The position numbers and the translations under genes are program-made. A stretch of DNA of 64,000 bases. It comes from Limnohabitans sp. Rim8. GTDB lineage: Bacteria > Pseudomonadota > Gammaproteobacteria > Burkholderiales > Burkholderiaceae_C. Every line of letters starts with the position of its first letter. Position 1 is the stretch's first letter. This document shows positions 40,921 through 50,550 of the stretch, one piece after another. The notes beneath the pieces are model-generated. The model ran no database searches and was not told the origin of the DNA. It was given only the letters and a program-made list of their open reading frames with translations. Location: contig CAMDFK010000006.1 in assembly GCA_945897465.1 (NCBI GenBank), forward strand, positions 62,001 through 126,000. The letters run 5' to 3'.

Positions 40921-42924
40921 TCAAGGCTTCTCGGTTTTTCCCGCAGTCAGCGCTTTGGGATCGATCAAGGGCACTTCGGTTTTGTTCCGAGGCTTGCCGA
41001 TCGGCGCGGCAGTCTGTCCTTTTTGCGTGGCGGCCAAATCCTCTTCACTGGGGTATTGCCCCAGCAGCCAATAGTCAAACACCCGCCGGGCAATAGGGGC
41101 GGCCGAGGCCGCACCAAAACCCGCGTTCTCCACCACCACCGCCACCGCAATTTTCGGATTCTCGGCAGGCGCATAGGCCATGTACAAAGCATGGTCGCGC
41201 TGGTATTCGGAAAGTTTGCCTGCATCGTATTTGTCTTTTTGCCCGATGGTCACCGCTTGCGCTGTGCCAGTTTTGCCCGCGCTGGTGTAACCCGCTCCAG
41301 CAAACACACGCGCCGAAGTACCCGAGGTGACCACCCCCACCAGACCTTTGTGAACGACCTCCACATGCTCGGGTTTGTAACCCAGATTCAACGGCTCTTG
41401 GGCACCCACCCGTGTCTGAGCGTGTGTCAGCGCATCTTGGGTGGCCGTGACCACGCGAGGCTTGAACTGCATGCCGCCATTGGCCAGCGTGGCAGTGGCC
41501 GAAGCCAGTTGGAGCATCGTGAAGGTGTTGTAACCTTGACCAATCCCCAATGAAATGGTCTCGCCGCCGTACCATTTCTTTTGCTCAGGTTTCTTGTAAT
41601 AGTTCCGCTTCCATTCGGTGCTGGGCAAAATGCCACGCACTTCGCCCGGCAAATCGATGTCGGTGATCTGGCCAAAACCCAGCGGCTTCATGAAGTCATG
41701 GATCGCGTCCACGCCCATCTCATTGGCCAGCGAGTAGTAGTACACATTGCTCGACAGCACAATGGACCGCACCATGTCCACCGGCCCAAGCCCGGCATCC
41801 CCATGGCTGCGGAAGGTGTGCCCGCCATACGTCCAAGACCCTGCATCGTTGACGATGGTGCTGGCGCTGCGTTTGCCCGTCGACAAGGCGGCCATGGCCA
41901 TGAAGGGTTTGTAGGTGGAACCGGGTGGGTAGGTGCCGCGCAGCGCCCGGTTGAGCAGCGGCTTGTCAATGGATTCATTGAGCATCTGCCAATTCTCGAC
42001 ATCGATGCCATCTACGAACAAGTTGGGATCGAATGTGGGCTTGCTCACAAAGGCCAGCACTTCGCCGTTGTTCGGGTCCAACGCCACCAAAGCGCCTCGC
42101 CGGTTGCCAAACAGGTCTTCGGCCATTTTTTGCAACTGAATGTCAATCGACAACACCACGTTTTGACCCGGAATCGCCGGTCGGTTGGACAGGCTGCGCG
42201 TGGCCCGCCCCCCTGCAGAAGTCTCTACCTCGTTGACGCCCGTGATGCCATGGAGTTCACGCTCATAGCGTTGCTCCACACCCAGTTTGCCCATGTATTC
42301 GGTGCCCCGGTAATTGGCCGCATCGTCGTTTTCTTCCAAGCGCTCCTTGTCGCGCTGGTTGATGCGCCCGATGTAGCCAATGACGTGGCTGGCCAACTCG
42401 CCATACGGGTACTGGCGAAACAAGCGGGCCTTGATCTCCACTCCCGGAAATCGGTAGCTTTGCGCGCTGAACCGCGCCACCTCTTCGTCCGTCAGGCGGT
42501 TGCGGATGGGCAGCGAGTCAAAGCTTTTGGACTCTTCGCGCAAGCGCTTGAAGCGTCGACGGTCCCGGGTCTGGATGTCCACCAATTCGGACAACTCGTT
42601 GATGGTGACCTCCAGGTCCATGACCTTGGAGGGCGTGATCTCTAGGGTGTAGGCCGAATAATTGCTGGCCAACACCACGCCATTGCGGTCCAAAATCGTG
42701 CCACGCGGCGGTACCGTGGGCAAGATGGCTGTGCGGTTGTTCTCGGCTTGAGCCATCAGGTCTTCATGGCGCACCACTTGCAAATAGGCCAATCGGCTGG
42801 CCAGCAGCACAAAGCAGCACAGGACCACCCACTGCACCAACACCACCCGGCTTTGAAAACGCTGGATCTCGGCGCGGGTATCGCGCAATTCCGCCAGTGA
42901 TGACAGGTTCAAAGACATGCTCAA
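40921..42924 (-). CDS. mrdA: Penicillin-binding protein 2 (MrdA)
   Basis: 667 residues: N-terminal membrane anchor ('VVLVQWVVLCCFVLLASRLA'), PBP dimerisation domain, and transpeptidase domain with S-x-x-K 'PGSTYKPFMAMA', S-x-N 'LSSNVYYYS' and K-T-G 'SAGKTGTAQAV'. It cross-links peptidoglycan during cell elongation. The start overlaps mreD by 4 bp (ATGA, 42921-42924). rodA, which usually follows mrdA, is not present; the next gene is convergent. Confidence 0.97.
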   Translation of the reverse strand: MSMSLNLSSLAELRDTRAEIQRFQSRVVLVQWVVLCCFVLLASRLAYLQVVRHEDLMAQAENNRTAILPTVPPRGTILDRNGVVLASNYSAYTLEITPSKVMDLEVTINELSELVDIQTRDRRRFKRLREESKSFDSLPIRNRLTDEEVARFSAQSYRFPGVEIKARLFRQYPYGELASHVIGYIGRINQRDKERLEENDDAANYRGTEYMGKLGVEQRYERELHGITGVNEVETSAGGRATRSLSNRPAIPGQNVVLSIDIQLQKMAEDLFGNRRGALVALDPNNGEVLAFVSKPTFDPNLFVDGIDVENWQMLNESIDKPLLNRALRGTYPPGSTYKPFMAMAALSTGKRSASTIVNDAGSWTYGGHTFRSHGDAGLGPVDMVRSIVLSSNVYYYSLANEMGVDAIHDFMKPLGFGQITDIDLPGEVRGILPSTEWKRNYYKKPEQKKWYGGETISLGIGQGYNTFTMLQLASATATLANGGMQFKPRVVTATQDALTHAQTRVGAQEPLNLGYKPEHVEVVHKGLVGVVTSGTSARVFAGAGYTSAGKTGTAQAVTIGQKDKYDAGKLSEYQRDHALYMAYAPAENPKIAVAVVVENAGFGAASAAPIARRVFDYWLLGQYPSEEDLAATQKGQTAAPIGKPRNKTEVPLIDPKALTAGKTEKP

Positions 42925-43442
42925 AGCGGCCGGATGTCATCGCGATCGAACGCGCGCCGCTGCGGTGCCAGCAGCAAAGCCCCCACCAAAGGCCACAAGG
43001 CCGCTTGAAAAAAAGGCGCAGGCAGCTGACTCCAAGCAGGCAAAACATCGTGCGCAACCAAACGGGTCAACCACTCCACCACAGCGGCCACCAAGAAGAG
43101 CGGCAAAATTTGAAGTGCCTGCTCGCCCAATGGAAACCACAACACGCGCCGCTGCGCCACTGTGGCCAGCCCGGACAGCACCACATAAGACAGCGCGTTT
43201 TGCCCCAACAAAGCCGACTCGTGCACATCCAGCGCCAGACCCATCACAAAGGCCAACACCAAACCAACCCGACGCGGTTGATGCACAGTCCAAAAGACCA
43301 CCACAATGGCGAGCACATCGGGCAGCCAGTACCATCCCAGCAAGCCCAGCAACATTTGCAAAAGCATGGCCAACGCAAAGCTCAAGGCAATGAATTTGGG
43401 GTTGGCGGGCAACAGCAAGGGTCGCCCTGCAGGCATGATCAT
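42921..43442 (-). CDS. mreD: Rod shape-determining protein MreD
   Basis: 173 residues from the ATG at 43442, which forms an ATGA overlap with the mreC stop; longer starts run into mreC. Five hydrophobic segments and the MreD pattern 'FVMGLALDVHESALLGQNAL'. It is an inner-membrane part of the elongasome. The 4-bp overlaps on both ends imply tight coupling. Confidence 0.94.
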   Translation of the reverse strand: MIMPAGRPLLLPANPKFIALSFALAMLLQMLLGLLGWYWLPDVLAIVVVFWTVHQPRRVGLVLAFVMGLALDVHESALLGQNALSYVVLSGLATVAQRRVLWFPLGEQALQILPLFLVAAVVEWLTRLVAHDVLPAWSQLPAPFFQAALWPLVGALLLAPQRRAFDRDDIRPL

Positions 43443-44380
43443 GGCTGGATTCCTGCGTTGGGCATCACGGGCGCGGCACCCTTGGCTTTGACCTTTTTGC
43501 CCACTTCCGGAACTGGGGGTTGTGGCCAATCCTTGAAGGGCAACAACACCAGCAAATGTCGCCCCCGTTCGGTCACCATGGGCTCAGCGTGCACCCGAGC
43601 AAAGGACGAGTCCACTCGGCGGTCAATTCGGGCAATGCGCCCTACGTGCAATCCGGCCGGGTACACCTCATCGATACCGCTGGTGGTCAGTAGATCACCT
43701 TTTTGCATGTCTGCGCCCGAGGGCACAAATTTCAAATCGAGTGAACCGCCCAGGGTTATCGGGTCACCCTGGGCCACATAGCGGTTGCCCGTGCGGGCAT
43801 TCATGACCGGGATACTCTGCGCCCGGTCGGTGAGCAGTGTGACTTCACTGACCAAAGGGTAAACGCGCGTGACCTGACCCACCACTCCAGCCGTGTCGAT
43901 GACAGCCGAGCCTGGTGCGATCCCAGCCATCAGCCCCCTGTCCACCACCACGCGGCGGGTGTAGGGGTCCGAAGTGTCGTAAAGCACCTGGACCGCTTTG
44001 GCCGAGCCAGAAACCTGAGCCCGTAAATCAAGCAATTGCCGCAAATGGACGTTTTCCTGGCTGAGCTGCTCCACCTGCTGCAATCGCTGAGCCTGGGCGA
44101 TGGTGCGGGTCTGAAAGATCAAAGCCGCATCTTGGGCCTCTTCAAGGCTTTGAAAGTAATGCGACAGGGCACGGACCGCATTGACTGGCTGTAGCGACAG
44201 CCATTGCAAAGGGGACAGCACCAAGGCCATGCCTGAGCGGATCGGCTGAGAAATCTGCATCCGATGGTCGGCCGCCATGAGCAACACCGCCAGCAACCCG
44301 AGCAACAGCGTCTTGGAAGTCACAGACAGGCCTTGCCGAAAGATCGGCGGCGCACTGCGTTCAAGCGTATCCAAGGCCAT
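43439..44380 (-). CDS. mreC: Rod shape-determining protein MreC
   Basis: 313 residues: N-terminal membrane segment ('LLLGLLAVLLMAADHRMQIS'), coiled-coil ('AQRLQQVEQLSQENVHLRQL'), then the periplasmic beta domain ('VVDRGLMAGIAPGSAVIDTA', 'GDLLTTSGIDEVYPAGLHVG'). It links MreB to PBP2. It lies 69 bp after mreB with a hairpin in the gap. Confidence 0.95.
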   Translation of the reverse strand: MALDTLERSAPPIFRQGLSVTSKTLLLGLLAVLLMAADHRMQISQPIRSGMALVLSPLQWLSLQPVNAVRALSHYFQSLEEAQDAALIFQTRTIAQAQRLQQVEQLSQENVHLRQLLDLRAQVSGSAKAVQVLYDTSDPYTRRVVVDRGLMAGIAPGSAVIDTAGVVGQVTRVYPLVSEVTLLTDRAQSIPVMNARTGNRYVAQGDPITLGGSLDLKFVPSGADMQKGDLLTTSGIDEVYPAGLHVGRIARIDRRVDSSFARVHAEPMVTERGRHLLVLLPFKDWPQPPVPEVGKKVKAKGAAPVMPNAGIQP

Positions 44381-44420
44381 GGTTCAATTGGACCGGAAGG
44401 TGGTGAAATGAGAAAGTGGT

Positions 44421-44439
44421 GATGCGGCCGTGCCGCATC
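44421..44439 (-). promoter_or_regulatory. 8-bp hairpin in the mreB-mreC gap
   Basis: GATGCGGC and GCCGCATC are separated by 3 bases. It sits 10 bp after the mreB stop and 40 bp before mreC, with no T-run on the minus strand. It may lower mreC transcription or stabilise mreB mRNA. Confidence 0.5.
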
Positions 44440-44449
44440 CGACAAGGGC

Positions 44450-45571
<1,122 letters not shown>

Positions 45572-45704
45572 TCAAAATGGGTGCTTGACAGGGTATTCTG
45601 AACTCTTCAGCAAACACAGGATAATACCCGATACCCCTGTCATTTGGCGGCCTGCGGCCTGCCCCATGCACCGAAATTCACCCCACCAGAAGCCATTTAC
45701 AACC

Positions 45705-46004
45705 ATGTCGTTGACCCCACAAGATATTGCTCGGATCGCGAATCTCGCCCGGCTGGAACTCAAGCCCGATGAAAGCGAGCGCATGCTCACGCAAATCAAC
45801 GGCTTTTTGGGCATCGTGCAAGCCATGCAGGCGGTGGACACCACCGGCATCACCCCCATGGCCCACCCCGTGGCGGCCATTCAGGACATCACGCTGCGCC
45901 TGCGCCCCGATGAGGCGAGCGAACCCAACCAACGCGATCTGAACCAGCAAAGCGCCCCCGCCGTTAAGCGCGGCCTGTTCCTGGTCCCCAAAGTCATCGA
46001 GTAA
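45705..46004 (+). CDS. gatC: Aspartyl/glutamyl-tRNA amidotransferase subunit C
   Basis: 99 residues from the ATG at 45705 ('[20 protein letters not shown]'); longer in-frame starts are not conserved. '[20 protein letters not shown]' and '[10 protein letters not shown]' are family C-terminal features. GatC stabilises GatA within GatCAB. It precedes gatA by 3 bp. Confidence 0.95.
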   Translation: MSLTPQDIARIANLARLELKPDESERMLTQINGFLGIVQAMQAVDTTGITPMAHPVAAIQDITLRLRPDEASEPNQRDLNQQSAPAVKRGLFLVPKVIE

Positions 46005-46007
46005 GCC

Positions 46008-47468
46008 ATGAGTGATTTGCACAACTTGAGCGTGAAAGTGCTGGCCAGCCTTTTGCAAACGAAAGAAGTCAGCGCCGTCGAAGTGGCCACGCGCTTTTTG
46101 GCCCGCATGGGCGGCAACCCGCACAACGCCTTTTTGGACATTGACAGCGAAGTCACGCTGGCCCAGGCCCAAGCTTCGGATGCCAAATTGGCCGATGGCA
46201 CCGCTGGCCCACTCGAAGGCGTGCCCGTCGCGCACAAAGACGTGTTCGTGACCCGCGACTTCGCCACCACCGCTGGCTCCAAAATCCTGAGCGGCTACCG
46301 CTCGCCCTTTGACGCCACCGTGGTGCAGCGCCTGCGCACGGCGGGCATGGTCACTTTGGGCAAGCTCAACTGCGACGAGTTCGCCATGGGCTCGGCCAAC
46401 GAAAACTCGGCCTACGGCCCGGTGCAAAACCCCTGGGACACGGCCCGCGTGCCCGGCGGGTCTTCTGGCGGCAGCGCCGCCGCCGTGGCCGCTGGCTTGG
46501 CGCCTGCTGCGACCGGCACCGACACCGGTGGCTCAATCCGTCAGCCCGCCAGCTTTTGCGGCATCACCGGCATCAAACCCACCTATGGGCGCGCATCGCG
46601 CTACGGCATGATCGCCTATGCTTCGAGCCTCGACCAGGCCGGGCCCATGGCCCGCAGCGCAGAAGACTGTGCGCTCTTGCTGAGCGCCATGTGCGGCGCA
46701 GATTTGGACCGTGACTCGACTTCGCTCGACATGCCCAGCGAAGACTTTGCAGCTTCGCTGAACAACTCACTCGAAGGCCTTCGCATTGGCATTCCGAAAG
46801 AGTTTTTTGGCGAAGGCCTGGCACCCGATGTGCGTGCTGCTGTGGACGGTGCTTTACGCGAGTATGAAAAGCTCGGCGCCAAACTGGTGCCCATCAGCCT
46901 GCCGCGCACCGAGTTGTCGATTCCGGTTTACTACATCATTGCACCGGCCGAAGCCAGCTCCAACCTGAGCCGCTTTGACGGCGTGAAGTTTGGCCATCGC
47001 GCCAAGGACTTCACCGACCTGGTGGACATGTACAAAAAGACCCGCGCCGAAGGCTTTGGCAACGAGGTCAAGCGCCGCATCATGACCGGGGCTTATGTGC
47101 TGAGCCACGGCTACTACGACGCCTACTACCTGCAGGCCCAAAAAGTCCGCCGCATGATCGCCGACGACTTCCAAAACGCCTTCAAAGCATGCGACCTGAT
47201 CGCCGGCCCCGTGGCCCCGTCTGTAGCTTGGAAGTTTGGCGAGAACGCCAACGACCCTGTGGCCGACTATCTAGCCGATATCTTTACCCTGCCCGCCTCG
47301 CTGGCCGGCCTGCCCGGCATGAGCGTGCCTGCAGGTTTTGGCTCACAGGGCATGCCCGTGGGCCTGCAGCTGATCGGCAACTACTTCAAGGAGGCCCAAC
47401 TGTTGAACGCTGCACACCGCCTGCAACAAGCCACCGATTTCCACCTGCGCATGCCTCAAGGCATTTGA
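46008..47468 (+). CDS. gatA: Aspartyl/glutamyl-tRNA amidotransferase subunit A
   Basis: 486 residues, amidase-signature family. The Ser-cisSer-Lys triad is Lys77 ('VPVAHKDVF'), Ser152 ('[16 protein letters not shown]') and Ser176 ('[20 protein letters not shown]'). It frees ammonia from glutamine for transamidation of Glu-tRNA(Gln) or Asp-tRNA(Asn). A 151-bp gap with a palindromic repeat separates it from gatB. Confidence 0.97.
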   Translation: MSDLHNLSVKVLASLLQTKEVSAVEVATRFLARMGGNPHNAFLDIDSEVTLAQAQASDAKLADGTAGPLEGVPVAHKDVFVTRDFATTAGSKILSGYRSPFDATVVQRLRTAGMVTLGKLNCDEFAMGSANENSAYGPVQNPWDTARVPGGSSGGSAAAVAAGLAPAATGTDTGGSIRQPASFCGITGIKPTYGRASRYGMIAYASSLDQAGPMARSAEDCALLLSAMCGADLDRDSTSLDMPSEDFAASLNNSLEGLRIGIPKEFFGEGLAPDVRAAVDGALREYEKLGAKLVPISLPRTELSIPVYYIIAPAEASSNLSRFDGVKFGHRAKDFTDLVDMYKKTRAEGFGNEVKRRIMTGAYVLSHGYYDAYYLQAQKVRRMIADDFQNAFKACDLIAGPVAPSVAWKFGENANDPVADYLADIFTLPASLAGLPGMSVPAGFGSQGMPVGLQLIGNYFKEAQLLNAAHRLQQATDFHLRMPQGI

Positions 47469-47518
47469 GCCATGCCCTGCTTCTACGCAGTTTTCGCCCG
47501 CCTCTCGCTGACGGCTCT

Positions 47519-47583
47519 GTCATCGCAAGCGAAGCGCGGCGATCTATGGACTGCTGCGTCGCATGCGCTCCTCGCAGTGACGG
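47519..47583. repeat. Dispersed palindromic intergenic repeat in the gatA-gatB gap
   Basis: The left half begins GTCATCGCAAGCGAAGCGCG and the right half, read in reverse, begins GTCACTGCGAGGAGCGCATG. The two halves are the inverted counterparts of the sequences at 58939 and 579. It interrupts the otherwise compact gatCAB operon. Confidence 0.65.
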
Positions 47584-47619
47584 CCACAGGCCACTTGTGA
47601 TTCACAGGATAAACACACC

Positions 47620-49119
47620 ATGAGCAAACTCGTCCAAGGCTACGAAGTCGTCATCGGCTTTGAAACACACGCCCAACTCTCGACCACCAGCAAAATCTTC
47701 AGCCGCGCACCCACCGCCTTTGGCGCCGAAGCCAACACCCAAGCCTGCGCGGTGGACATGGCCCTGCCCGGCACGCTGCCGGTGATGAACATCGGCGCAG
47801 TGGAACGCGCCATCGAATTTGGCTTGGCCATCAACGCCCATGTGGCCGAGCGCAGCATCTTTGCGCGCAAAAACTACTTTTACCCCGACCTGCCCAAGGG
47901 CTACCAGATCAGCCAGTTCGAGATCCCGGTGGTGCAAGGCGGCGAGGTGTCATTCTTCATGGAAGAAGGCAAAGAGACGGTGCGCAAAACCGTGCGCCTC
48001 GAGCGTGCCCACCTCGAAGAAGACGCGGGCAAATCGCTGCACGAAGACTCGAGCTTGGGAGCGTCCATCGGAGATGGCCGGGGCCAGTCCGGCATCGACT
48101 TGAACCGCGCTGGCACACCCTTGCTGGAAATCGTGACCCAGCCCGACATGCGCAGCAGCGAAGAAGCCGTGGCCTACGCCAAAGAGCTGCACAAAATCGT
48201 CACCTGGATCGGCATCTGCGACGGCAACATGCAAGAGGGCTCGTTCCGGTGTGATGCCAACGTGTCGGTGCGCAAACCCGGTGGCCCTCTGGGCACTCGC
48301 CGTGAAATCAAGAATCTGAACTCATTCAAGTTCATGCAGCAAGCCATCGACTACGAAGTGCGCTGGCAGATCGACCAAATCGAAGACGGCCACACCATCC
48401 AACAAGCCACCGTGCTGTTCGACCCCGACACGGGTGAGACCCGCGCCATGCGCACCAAAGAAGACGCCGCCGACTACCGCTACTTCCCCGACCCGGACCT
48501 GCCCCCACTGGTCATTGGCCGCGACTGGGTCGAACGCGTCAAGGGCGAGATGGCCGAGCTGCCCCGCGTGATGGCCGAGCGTTTAGTCAGAGACTACGCC
48601 CTGCCCGAATACGACGCCACGCAGCTCACGCAAAGCAAGGCGGTCGCCGCCTACTTTGAAGCCACGGCCAAGGCCTGCGGCCAAGCCAAACTGGCCAGCA
48701 ACTGGATCATGGGTGAAGTGTCACGCCGCCTGAATGCCAGCGAAATGGCCATCGAGCAAACGCCTGTGAGCGCCGCGCAACTGGCCGCACTCATCGGCCG
48801 CATCAGCGACAACACCATCAGCAACAACGCGGCGCGTCAGGTGTTTGAGGGTCTGTGGAATAAAGAGGGCCCCTCCGGTAGCGGCGAAGGCGATGTCGAC
48901 GTCATCATCGAAGCCAAAGGCCTCAAGCAGATGAACGACACTGGCGAGCTGGAAAAAATCATCGACGAAGTCCTGGCCGCCAACCCCAAGAACGTCGAAG
49001 AGTTCAAGGCGGGTAACGCCAAGGCACTGAACGGTTTGGTTGGCCCCATCATGAAGGCCAGCAAGGGCAAGGCGAATCCAGGGCAGGTGAATGCGTTGTT
49101 GATGAAGAAGCTGGGTTGA
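47620..49119 (+). CDS. gatB: Aspartyl/glutamyl-tRNA amidotransferase subunit B
   Basis: 499 residues: cradle/kinase domain beginning '[20 protein letters not shown]', '[20 protein letters not shown]' and '[20 protein letters not shown]', then the C-terminal YqeY-like tail ending '[18 protein letters not shown]'. It activates the mischarged tRNA with ATP and accepts ammonia from GatA. Convergent with mazF with a 1-bp gap. Confidence 0.97.
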   Translation: MSKLVQGYEVVIGFETHAQLSTTSKIFSRAPTAFGAEANTQACAVDMALPGTLPVMNIGAVERAIEFGLAINAHVAERSIFARKNYFYPDLPKGYQISQFEIPVVQGGEVSFFMEEGKETVRKTVRLERAHLEEDAGKSLHEDSSLGASIGDGRGQSGIDLNRAGTPLLEIVTQPDMRSSEEAVAYAKELHKIVTWIGICDGNMQEGSFRCDANVSVRKPGGPLGTRREIKNLNSFKFMQQAIDYEVRWQIDQIEDGHTIQQATVLFDPDTGETRAMRTKEDAADYRYFPDPDLPPLVIGRDWVERVKGEMAELPRVMAERLVRDYALPEYDATQLTQSKAVAAYFEATAKACGQAKLASNWIMGEVSRRLNASEMAIEQTPVSAAQLAALIGRISDNTISNNAARQVFEGLWNKEGPSGSGEGDVDVIIEAKGLKQMNDTGELEKIIDEVLAANPKNVEEFKAGNAKALNGLVGPIMKASKGKANPGQVNALLMKKLG

Positions 49120-49120
49120 T

Positions 49121-49465
49121 TCAGCCGATTCTCAGCAAAGCCTTGATCTTGGCGCGTACATCCTGAAGCACTTCTTCGGGCACCGCGCCTTTCTTTTTGG
49201 CTTGACGAACGCGCCAGTCCAGTGACTTGACCTGATCCGACAACACAACACCCGGCTTGCCGCCGATCAAGGTCTGTACTTCAAAGGGGTAGCCTTTGAT
49301 TTGGGTGGACAGCGGACAGCAGACCATCAAGCCTTTTTTGCCGTTGTATGCCGCAGGGCTTAGCACCAAGGCGGGGCGATGGCCTGCCTGCTCGTGTCCA
49401 GCTTGTGGATCAAATGCCAGCCAGACGATGTCACCGGCTTCTGGCACATAGACTCTGGTGACCAT
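49121..49465 (-). CDS. mazF: MazF/PemK-family toxin endoribonuclease
   Basis: 114 residues: 'VPEAGDIVWLAFDPQAGHEQ', then 'AGHRPALVLSPAAYN' (catalytic Arg region), and 'GVVLSDQVKSLDWRVRQAKK' are typical of MazF/ChpB. It cleaves mRNA at short sequence motifs. It overlaps the mazE stop by 1 bp (TGATG form). Confidence 0.93.
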   Translation of the reverse strand: MVTRVYVPEAGDIVWLAFDPQAGHEQAGHRPALVLSPAAYNGKKGLMVCCPLSTQIKGYPFEVQTLIGGKPGVVLSDQVKSLDWRVRQAKKKGAVPEEVLQDVRAKIKALLRIG

Positions 49466-49707
49466 CAGAGAGCTTCCTGCCCAACTGGCCCGCCAAAGTC
49501 CACAGCGTCATGAGCGTTCTCTTCGGTCATGGCTGCCAACAAGTCTTCCAGCTTGTATTCGGGCTGGGTGGCGGGCTCGATGACGATGCGTCCTTTAGTT
49601 GCCGTGATGATGACGTGCTGCTCTAGGTCGAATGCGGCCGACTTCATGACTGCACCTGGCAGGCGCAATGCAGGGCTGTTGCCCCATTTGCGAATCACAG
49701 CTTCCAT
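49465..49707 (-). CDS. mazE: MazE-family antitoxin
   Basis: 80 residues with an AbrB/MazE-type swapped-hairpin N-terminus ('EAVIRKWGNSPALRLPGAVM') and an acidic C-terminal tail ('EENAHDAVDFGGPVGQEAL') that should occlude MazF. A perfect 10-bp inverted repeat lies just upstream (49723-49743) as probable operator. Confidence 0.93.
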   Translation of the reverse strand: MEAVIRKWGNSPALRLPGAVMKSAAFDLEQHVIITATKGRIVIEPATQPEYKLEDLLAAMTEENAHDAVDFGGPVGQEAL

Positions 49708-49722
49708 GACACTCTCCTGTTT

Positions 49723-49743
49723 TGTATCTACATTGTAGATACA
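49723..49743. promoter_or_regulatory. mazEF operator palindrome
   Basis: TGTATCTACA and TGTAGATACA form a perfect inverted repeat around a single T. It begins 16 bp upstream of the mazE ATG and likely binds MazE/MazEF for autorepression. Confidence 0.8.
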
Positions 49744-49843
49744 TCACAATCCATGCGCAAATGGCTTTTTTACGCCTCATGCGCTGTGTAAGCCCATATA
49801 TCTTTGTCGCCCACCCGTGCCCCCAACAAACATGCGGGTTAAA

Positions 49844-49869
49844 ATATGCGCACACTTCAATGCGCATAT
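49844..49869. promoter_or_regulatory. ccdAB operator palindrome
   Basis: ATATGCGCA and TGCGCATAT are 9-bp inverted arms with an 8-bp spacer, ending 8 bp before the ccdA ATG. It probably binds CcdA. Confidence 0.75.
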
Positions 49870-49877
49870 AGATCACG

Positions 49878-50141
49878 ATGTCAGCCACACAGTCAGCCCA
49901 TCGCACACGCACCAGCGTCTCCGGCAAGAGGGCAGTCAACCTCAGCCTGAGCAACGATGTGCTGGAGGCCGCAAAGCACCTTGCCATCAACATTTCCCAA
50001 GTCTGCGACAGCCACCTGCGTGAAGTGGTGCGCAGCGAGCAGGAGCGCAAATGGCGCGAGGATCACGCGGATTTCATATCGGCTTACAACGCAACCATCG
50101 AGGCAGAAGGCCTGCCGCTGGATGAGTGGAGAAGTTTCTGA
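49878..50141 (+). CDS. ccdA: CcdA-family antitoxin
   Basis: 87 residues: N-terminal DNA-binding segment ('RTRTSVSGKRAVNLSLSNDV') of ribbon-helix-helix type, then the CcdA tail ('REDHADFISAYNATIEAEGL', 'PLDEWRSF') that neutralises CcdB. Its stop overlaps the ccdB ATG by 1 bp. No Shine-Dalgarno precedes the ATG, so translation may be leaderless or weak. Confidence 0.92.
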   Translation: MSATQSAHRTRTSVSGKRAVNLSLSNDVLEAAKHLAINISQVCDSHLREVVRSEQERKWREDHADFISAYNATIEAEGLPLDEWRSF

Positions 50142-50458
50142 TGGCGCGATTTGACGTTTATGCCAACCCTGGCAGCCATGCAGACACCACCCCTTACCTG
50201 CTGGATGTGCAAAGCGATTTGCTCAATGGTTTGGACAGCCGGATGGTGATTCCCTTGTGCAGCCTCAGGCATTTCCCACAGGTCAAGTTGTCAACGCAAC
50301 TGACACCTGTTTTCACCATCGACGGTGAGTCGTACCTGTTGGAAACACCCAAAATGGGCGCGGTTCCACTGCGGGTGCTGAAGTCGCGTGTGACTTCGCT
50401 CGCCCCAGCCCAGGACCAGATCACTGCCGCGATGGATTTTATGCTCCATGGCTACTGA
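50141..50458 (+). CDS. ccdB: CcdB-family toxin (gyrase inhibitor)
   Basis: 105 residues from the ATG at 50141: 'MARFDVYANPGSHADTTPYL', 'LDVQSDLLNGLDSRMVIPL', 'DGESYLLETPKMGAVP' and the tail 'AMDFMLHGY'. In F-plasmid CcdB a C-terminal WGI poisons gyrase; here the end differs (HGY), so gyrase poisoning is not certain. Confidence 0.9.
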   Translation: MARFDVYANPGSHADTTPYLLDVQSDLLNGLDSRMVIPLCSLRHFPQVKLSTQLTPVFTIDGESYLLETPKMGAVPLRVLKSRVTSLAPAQDQITAAMDFMLHGY

Positions 50459-50550
50459 TCAGACCTGTCTGGCCCTTCGGGGTTGAAGAGCGTCACCACG
50501 GCCACCGCAGAAGGTTGGGTGTCCACGGGGTGTATTGAACGGTGGGGCTT

